This document shows positions 6,440 through 10,195 of a DNA stretch of 10,195 nt, in pieces. The stretch is from Myxococcales bacterium. Its GTDB lineage: Bacteria > Myxococcota_C > UBA6777. Below the pieces are notes generated by a model, which was not told the origin of the DNA, made no database searches, and was given only the letters and a program-made list of their open reading frames with translations. The position numbers and the translations under genes were made by a program. The stretch lies in NCBI GenBank assembly GCA_027005175.1, contig JALTMC010000827.1, forward strand, positions 1-10,195. The letters are read 5' to 3'. Within the stretch, counting starts at the first letter, position 1. Every line of letters starts with the position of its first letter.

Positions 6440-7195
6440 TCAAACGTGTGCTTGGGAGATTTGTGTTCCGACGTCCGACTCGTAAAAATTGGTAGGCATC
6501 TCGTCAAACGTTTGTCCTAGAAGCTCTCGACCTGTACGTTTTTTTCGTACACCACCCCATTGTTTGAAAAAGAAAGGTACTTCTGCTTCCTTGCATTGGA
6601 GTAAGATCGACTCTACCCATTCTGGTTTCATTGGACGGGATTTTGGCCCAGATTCCCCACCCACAATCACCCAATCTATCCCCTTCAAAGACAAGTCATC
6701 CAGCGGTCCAATTAAAGGTTCACAGGATAGAAAACGAACTGCGGCAGGAACAGCCTGTAAGTCCATGATACGATGCAGGACTTGTGAATCCTCGACACTT
6801 ACCCCCATCCACACATTTGGTGACCAAGGTAGTTCTTTTGCCAACTCGCACAATCTTTCACTTCGTTTGGTTAGGACTTGGAATATATGACGGGGACAAT
6901 CCTTCATCGTTTGGAAGACCCTTTGGATAAAATCCAGGGGTACTTTTTCATGGAAAAGGTCGCTCATTGAATTGACGAAAACCAGCCGAGGTTTACTCCA
7001 ACGATGAGGTAACTCAACCAAATCATCTTGCAACGTAACCTCAAATTCATCGCGATATCGTTCAACTCCCATCGCCTTTAGTCGCTTTGCCATTCGTTCT
7101 GCATAACAATGCTTGCATCCTTGACTGATCTTGGAACATCCTGTCACTGGGTTCCAGGTCACTTGAGTCCATTCGATTTTCGATTGTGTCGCCAC
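6440..7195 (-). CDS. Three-Cys-motif protein, phage Gp37/Gp68 family (DUF5131-like)
   Basis: This 251-residue protein belongs to the phage Gp37/Gp68 family, whose members carry an N-terminal three-Cys motif and are often likened to radical-SAM enzymes. Here the motif is C20-x6-C27-x2-C30 ([21 protein letters not shown] region), preceded by the typical IEWT...WNPVTGC. Further family hallmarks are [11 protein letters not shown] (73-83), VLTKRSERL (107-115), WMGVSVED (129-136), [11 protein letters not shown] (154-164), [10 protein letters not shown] (175-184) and FFFKQWGG (208-215). The length is normal and the protein looks intact. The Cys trio may hold an iron-sulphur cluster, but the reaction is unknown to me. 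The start is a GTG 3 bases after the tcmP stop, served by GAGGAGG inside the tcmP 3' end. The pair is a recognised gene neighbourhood, so they probably act together. Confidence 0.88.
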   Translation of the reverse strand: MATQSKIEWTQVTWNPVTGCSKISQGCKHCYAERMAKRLKAMGVERYRDEFEVTLQDDLVELPHRWSKPRLVFVNSMSDLFHEKVPLDFIQRVFQTMKDCPRHIFQVLTKRSERLCELAKELPWSPNVWMGVSVEDSQVLHRIMDLQAVPAAVRFLSCEPLIGPLDDLSLKGIDWVIVGGESGPKSRPMKPEWVESILLQCKEAEVPFFFKQWGGVRKKRTGRELLGQTFDEMPTNFYESDVGTQISQAHV

Positions 7196-7198
7196 CCA

Positions 7199-8077
7199 CT
7201 ACCTCCTCAATATGTCTTGGGCTATTCTTTGAGCCGTTGTTGCTCCTCTAGGATTACCTGCTGCAAAGCATAGAAGGTACAAAGGAGTGCTCTTCGAATT
7301 GTAAAGAGGCAGCGGATTATCAGCAACGCCCGCAAATATTGTCCGCAGTCTTTTGACGAAAAAACGTGAGATCCTATCGAAGTCGGCTCGTTTTTCTAGT
7401 GGTTCTTCCTCTCCAAACAGATTCAAGTTTCGAGGTGGAGCATAAAACTCATCTCGCCACTTGGGCGTACCAAAGATACGATCCAAAGCCTGCGCCCACT
7501 CTTCGGGAGGAGGCCCTGACGTTGTTAACAGGCGGTTAACAGCAACACCGATGGGAAAAAGTAACCATAAATCGATTGCACGGGTTTGAGCAATCGTCTC
7601 AATCAAAGACCAGTCCACCTGCATCCCATAAGGATCGAGGAACACTACGGCACGATTCTTCCGCCAGTCGGTTGTTCTACACCACTCGGTGAGGAATGAA
7701 GAGGCTTCCCCTTCAATAACTGTGATTGCTGTGCTGGGAAAGTCTGCTTGCAACTTTCTTAGTTCTGCCGCGTGGTTGGGGTCACGTTCAATAAACAAAT
7801 AGTTGCCAAATGAAGGTTCTAACTCCAAGGCTATTCGGGCACTACCCCGAAGAAACACTTCGGCTTCGGGATCGTCAAGTCCATCCAACCATAATGTTTG
7901 GGTATCCTTAATTCGGGGATTACGGTAACCAGTGCCAGCAAAAGCATCCATGTAAGTAGTTGTGAGTGTTCTGGCCTTGGGATTAGCCGTGAAAATTGTC
8001 ATGTAGGCTGAAAGATATTTACGGAGACGAAGCAATTTTTCTTGAGTCCAGTCACCACCAAATTCATGAGCACTCAT
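7199..8077 (-). CDS. tcmP: Three-Cys-motif partner protein TcmP
   Basis: TcmP proteins are defined by their constant neighbourhood with three-Cys (Gp37/Gp68) proteins; their reaction is not established as far as I know. This copy has 292 residues from the ATG at 8077, which follows GGGGA six or seven bases upstream; farther in-frame starts up to 8212 would only add a low-quality extension and run into the promoter. Family features include the N-terminal GGDWTQEKLLRLRKYL (7-22) and YMDAFAGTG (42-50). These are followed by LFIERDP (94-100) and VVFLDPYGMQVDW (144-156), reading like motifs I, II and IV of a Rossmann methyltransferase fold, and by LLFPIGVAVNRLL (172-184). The C-terminus, with YNSKSTPLYLLCFAAGNP (259-276), is also typical. 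It is first in a tight two-gene unit with the three-Cys gene. A SAM-dependent modification role is an inference from the fold motifs. Confidence 0.88.
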   Translation of the reverse strand: MSAHEFGGDWTQEKLLRLRKYLSAYMTIFTANPKARTLTTTYMDAFAGTGYRNPRIKDTQTLWLDGLDDPEAEVFLRGSARIALELEPSFGNYLFIERDPNHAAELRKLQADFPSTAITVIEGEASSFLTEWCRTTDWRKNRAVVFLDPYGMQVDWSLIETIAQTRAIDLWLLFPIGVAVNRLLTTSGPPPEEWAQALDRIFGTPKWRDEFYAPPRNLNLFGEEEPLEKRADFDRISRFFVKRLRTIFAGVADNPLPLYNSKSTPLYLLCFAAGNPRGATTAQRIAQDILRR

Positions 8078-8122
8078 GTTCTTTTCCCCAATTACCAAAG
8101 AAACCTTACAAATGCTCACTCT

Positions 8123-8156
8123 GTTATGTTCGTTTTCAGACCCACCTGTCAAGGTG
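8123..8156 (-). promoter_or_regulatory. Sigma-70-like promoter of tcmP with palindrome over the -35
   Basis: On the minus strand a perfect TTGACA (plus 8147-8152) is followed after 18 bases by CATAAC (plus 8123-8128; 4/6 match), about 46 bases upstream of the tcmP ATG. The -35 lies within a perfect 5-4-5 inverted repeat CACCT-gtca-AGGTG (8143-8156). A repressor bound there would block the -35, so this could be an operator. No regulator gene is present in the island. Confidence 0.45.
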
Positions 8157-8748
8157 TTTTGCAGCCCACGATTCACCGGCCAACTTTTTGCGGACGGCTG
8201 CGCTCTCCCCAAACCAGCGATTTATTCGGACAACAGCCTCAGATTGAGGAATTTACCCTCATTTCGGACTGCCGACACCCTCATTCACCTGCTGCTGGCT
8301 CTTCCCTCGGTCGGCAAGGCGCACGTCCCTTCTTACCAATGACTCCTGTTGATCCATCAAAAGAGGCATCCCCAGAACCACTACACAAACATAGCCAGAT
8401 CCTGAAACCGGTTTGGGTCTTGTTTTACCCGACATTCCGCACTGAACATATGACTTTTGGGATTATTGACGAAATCATTGGACTTTTGCTCTCCTGGAAA
8501 AAGATGTGCGACTTAATCTGATACTCCGACCAGAGTAATGCTTAGGTGATCGTTTGTTCAGACAAGTGTGCTTTGTCGAATTACAACCATGATATTGAAC
8601 GCATTTTTGATCTATATTCCAGTTTTTCAAAAACGATGTGCGGAATGTCGGTTTTACAAAGTGCATATTCTTCTTTGTTGATTGTTGAGTGGTTGGCTTC
8701 AGTCCAGATTTGGTTTAGTTTAGAATTGGTGTTCAGATCTAATCGTGC

Positions 8749-8782
8749 TGAAAATGATCTACCCTACTTTTGAAAATGATCT
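8749..8782 (+). repeat. Two 12-bp direct repeats spaced 22 bp (iteron-like)
   Basis: TGAAAATGATCT occurs exactly at 8749-8760 and 8771-8782, a 22-bp period close to two helical turns. Related GATCT/GATC ends flank them (CAGATCT ending at 8740, TGAACTGATC at 8791-8800), giving four GATC sites within about 65 bases. The spacing is reminiscent of protein-binding iterons, but two exact copies are few. Confidence 0.45.
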
Positions 8783-8800
8783 GAGATGATTGAACTGATC

Positions 8801-8821
8801 CCAATTCCGAATGAGAATTGG
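8801..8821. repeat. Perfect 7-7-7 inverted repeat
   Basis: CCAATTC (8801-8807) and GAATTGG (8815-8821) are perfect inverted copies around a seven-base spacer CGAATGA. It directly follows the GATC-rich direct repeats. No T-run follows on either strand, so a binding site is more likely than a terminator. Confidence 0.5.
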
Positions 8822-8881
8822 ACCATACAAACCATTCTGAGAAAAGGATTGGCCTGATGCCTAGATTTGATATCGGAAGTG

Positions 8882-8918
8882 AACCCGATTTGGGTTTTGG
8901 TAACAGCTTTGGTAACAG
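8882..8918 (+). repeat. Small hairpin and 12-bp-period direct repeat
   Basis: AACCC-gattt-GGGTT (8882-8896) forms a perfect 5-5-5 hairpin followed by TT. Overlapping its end, TTTGGTAACAG occurs twice, at 8896-8906 and 8908-8918, with a 12-bp period. No gene context explains either; they add to the repeat-rich character of the island's right arm. Confidence 0.35.
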
Positions 8919-9042
8919 GAAGCACATCTTGAGGTGTTCTGGAGCGACCTGACACGGATTGAACTGACCTGTATGGGAACTCCTAAGTTGTTGGTTTCTA
9001 TCTAGTTGTTTGATATGTAAAGGGCTTTACTTGTAGGACAGG

Positions 9043-9062
9043 ATGTTCTAGTATCTAATGAG
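9043..9062 (+). repeat. Right direct repeat of the island (candidate attR/target duplication)
   Basis: This is the second copy of the 20-bp repeat, 18/20 identical to 4485-4504 with the core TTCTAGTATCTAAT at 9046-9059. On its right lies the tandem-repeat leader of the TPR-like gene, which would follow the kinase stop directly if the island were removed. Confidence 0.55.
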
Positions 9063-9075
9063 GGTTCTCTTTTTT

Positions 9076-9157
9076 GGATGGCCTGGAACGTTTGACGGGA
9101 TGGCGATCCTCTTTTTGGATGGCCTGGAACGTTTGACGGGACGGCGATCCTCTTTCT
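9076..9157 (+). repeat. 41-bp tandem repeat, two copies plus a partial third downstream
   Basis: Copies at 9076-9116 and 9117-9157 share 39 of 41 bases and begin ggatggcctggaacgtttga. A partial copy of the end of the unit (16 of 20 bases matching; core GGACGGC followed by CCTCTTTC) recurs at 9221-9240, just before the TPR-like gene. The 41-bp period breaks any reading frame, so it is unlikely to be coding. It may be regulatory, or a trace of recombination beside the island. Confidence 0.8.
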
Positions 9158-9264
9158 TTGAAGGGTTTGGGGGCTTTGTGTGAGGTGATCTATCACGGTC
9201 TTCCGCTTTTGATCTTTGATCGGACGGCAAGCCTCTTTCAGTGGGACAGTTTTTCGCTTTTGAC

Positions 9265-10146
9265 ATGGGACGAATTGACGAATTGGTGAACGGTTTGATT
9301 CGAAATAAGCTTATGTTTTGGTGTTGTTGGGGTTGGATGTTGTTGGGGTTGCTGCCTGTCTCGCAGGTTTGGGCACAAAAGACACAAGAAACCCAAACAG
9401 CCCGGCGCATCTATATCGAAGGTGCACGCTTTCTGCAGCAGAAGCGTTATGAGGAGGCATCTGTCCAGTTTCACCTGGCCTATCGGTTGTTGTCGAAGGA
9501 GCGTAATCCCCGAGTTCAGGGTGCATTGCGTAAGCTACGTTACTTTCTTGGGTTGTGTTATTTTAAGTTGAAAAAGTATGAGAATGCCAAGAAATATCTG
9601 GCCTTGTTTGTCCGAACAACAACAAGCAAAGGTAGCTCTCGGTATCTGCGGGCGCAAAAGATGCTAGCTGTAGCGAAGGCGCAGATCGCGTTGCGACCTC
9701 GGCGTCGGCCACCTTCTCGGGTTGTTCGACGTCCACCCCCTCGACCTCGGGTTATTATCATCAAGAAGATCATTAAAAAGACTGTGATTGCACCAACACG
9801 ACCCTGGCGAGCTTGGCCTTTTGTCGTGATGGGAATAGGGGCACTTGGGTTGGCGGCAGGCGGTGTGGTTGGAGCGATGACCAACAACGCAGTCAAAGAG
9901 CGAGATGACACTCATCAGAATTTGTTAGATGCAAGTGATCCTTTCAGCACTCCTGTCGCAGCCTTGCATCATAAGGCAGAAACTTTGGCACTCACCACCA
10001 ATGCTCTTTTCATTGGTGGTGGCGTCGTCACTGCGTTGGGTGTTATTCTGATCTTCACATCAGGGCGTGGACCTGCGAAGCTCTCTCCTCCCACAAAAGC
10101 AAAGTCTTTGGGGAAGAGTCATAGGATCTTCCCGGAGGTTGAGTAA
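9265..10146 (+). CDS. Exported TPR-like protein with two C-terminal TM helices
   Basis: The gene encodes 293 residues from the ATG at 9265; in-frame alternatives are GTG 9241, TTG 9295 and ATG 9313, none with a good ribosome site, so the start is uncertain. A signal-type segment (about 15-37) reads RNKLMFWCCWGWMLLGLLPVSQVWA, ending at a VWA/Q cleavage site. It is followed by a helical TPR-like region (about 44-140): ARFLQQKRYEEASVQFHLAY is one good TPR unit and YFLGLCYFKLKKYENAKKYL a second. A Pro/Arg-rich linker (about 143-165) and a basic Ile/Lys stretch precede two hydrophobic helices (about 184-204 and 245-265) separated by a polar loop with NLLDASDPF. TPR-plus-two-TM proteins of this plan are common near PEGA kinases in myxobacteria-like genomes and are probably scaffolds in the envelope. 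Without the island the gene would directly follow the kinase, suggesting a functional pair. No enzymatic motif is seen. Confidence 0.82.
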   Translation: MGRIDELVNGLIRNKLMFWCCWGWMLLGLLPVSQVWAQKTQETQTARRIYIEGARFLQQKRYEEASVQFHLAYRLLSKERNPRVQGALRKLRYFLGLCYFKLKKYENAKKYLALFVRTTTSKGSSRYLRAQKMLAVAKAQIALRPRRRPPSRVVRRPPPRPRVIIIKKIIKKTVIAPTRPWRAWPFVVMGIGALGLAAGGVVGAMTNNAVKERDDTHQNLLDASDPFSTPVAALHHKAETLALTTNALFIGGGVVTALGVILIFTSGRGPAKLSPPTKAKSLGKSHRIFPEVE

Positions 10147-10195
10147 GCGAACGACGCTCTTTTTTTGTTTGGCCTTCGTTTTGGAGGTTGAGTAA
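10134..10195 (+). repeat. 13-bp direct repeat at the gene end and the window edge
   Basis: GGAGGTTGAGTAA occurs at 10134-10146, including the stop of the TPR-like gene, and again at 10183-10195, the last bases of the window. The second copy could be a duplicated gene end, or GGAGG could be the ribosome site of a gene starting just outside the window. Confidence 0.5.
10146..10166 (+). terminator. Weak rho-independent terminator after the TPR-like gene
   Basis: AGCG (10146-10149) pairs with CGCT (10155-10158) around a five-base loop, followed by CTTTTTTT. The stem is only 4 bp but the T-run and its position just after the stop codon support a terminator. Confidence 0.4.

Larger units (their letters stand above)
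4505..9042. mobile_element. Putative integrated accessory island (about 4.5 kb)
   Basis: The segment between the two 20-bp direct repeats holds a PD-(D/E)XK-type protein, a GIY-YIG-like protein, the three-Cys/TcmP pair and 0.9 kb of non-coding, repeat-bearing DNA. It begins at the kinase stop codon and ends just before an otherwise colinear plus-strand gene of the same envelope-protein style as the kinase. The island genes look less GC-rich than the kinase in the lines I compared. No integrase, transposase, relaxase or tRNA is visible, so it would be a non-autonomous or decayed island. An imperfect inverted repeat lies just inside both ends (CATCC-N5-CTACAA at 4505-4520; TTGTAG-N4-GGATG at 9031-9045). 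The boundary call rests on the repeat and on gene content only. Confidence 0.5.
8160..9042. other. 0.9-kb non-coding right arm of the island
   Basis: No convincing gene lies here on either strand. The longest plus-strand open stretches (up to about 8521, and 8546-8773) have unnatural composition, no ribosome sites and no recognisable motif. The left part (8160-8330) is GC-richer and holds small hairpins: CCTCA-gat-TGAGG (8237-8249) and a 7-bp pair TGCCGAC/GTCGGCA (8270-8276 with 8310-8316). The right part is AT-rich with short direct repeats and a 7-7-7 inverted repeat. It could carry a small RNA, recombination or replication sites, or decayed genes. Confidence 0.5.

Noticed and set aside
8270-8330. 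GTGCGCC on the minus strand as the 5' end of a group II intron
   Set aside because: No reverse transcriptase, domain V or domain VI can be found; the motif alone is too short.
8042-8773. Long plus-strand open stretches in one frame, interrupted by two stops near 8519-8545, as a decayed gene
   Set aside because: The translation has unnatural composition, its left part lies over tcmP and its promoter, and no motif of a transposase, integrase or other family is seen.
1-10195. CRISPR array
   Set aside because: The repeats found are too short, too few or contiguous; nothing shows regular repeats separated by unique spacers, and no cas-like gene is present.

Overview
The window looks like chromosomal DNA from a moderate-GC bacterium, probably of a deltaproteobacterial or Myxococcota/Bradymonadota-like lineage. 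The evidence is a Hanks-type Ser/Thr kinase with a transmembrane segment and a C-terminal PEGA domain. It is accompanied by an exported TPR-like protein with two transmembrane segments, a small exported Cys-containing protein of a kind I associate with such genomes, and very Arg-rich low-complexity segments. The lineage call is an inference from gene style, not from a marker gene.

Left part (1-4493): on the minus strand lie the 5' part of a secreted, extremely Arg/Lys/Ala-rich protein that runs off the left edge, hisC (histidinol-phosphate aminotransferase), and a small exported protein or lipoprotein. A possible 51-residue single-pass membrane protein lies on the plus strand between the Arg-rich gene and hisC. 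A 454-bp divergent spacer then leads to the plus-strand kinase gene.

Middle part (about 4485-9062): this looks like an inserted accessory island. A 20-bp direct repeat (18/20 identical, 14 consecutive identical bases) occurs at the kinase stop codon and again 4.56 kb downstream. The copies bracket four genes of a different character from their neighbours: a two-domain protein with a C-terminal PD-(D/E)XK-type nuclease core (plus strand) and, convergent to it, a minus-strand cluster of tcmP, its three-Cys partner of the phage Gp37/Gp68 family, and a small GIY-YIG-like protein. tcmP and the three-Cys gene are 3 bp apart and almost certainly co-translated. The right 0.9 kb of the island has no convincing gene; it holds small hairpins, 12-bp direct repeats spaced 22 bp apart and a 7-7-7 inverted repeat. 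No integrase or transposase is visible, so mobility would have to be supplied in trans or is lost.

Right part (9063-10195): a 41-bp tandem repeat precedes a plus-strand gene for an exported TPR-like, two-TM protein. Without the island this gene would lie directly downstream of the kinase, so the kinase and TPR genes were probably neighbours that the island separated.

The best candidate for an undescribed system is the island: a TcmP/three-Cys pair of unknown biochemical function, packaged with two nuclease-like proteins, possibly a defence or modification cassette.
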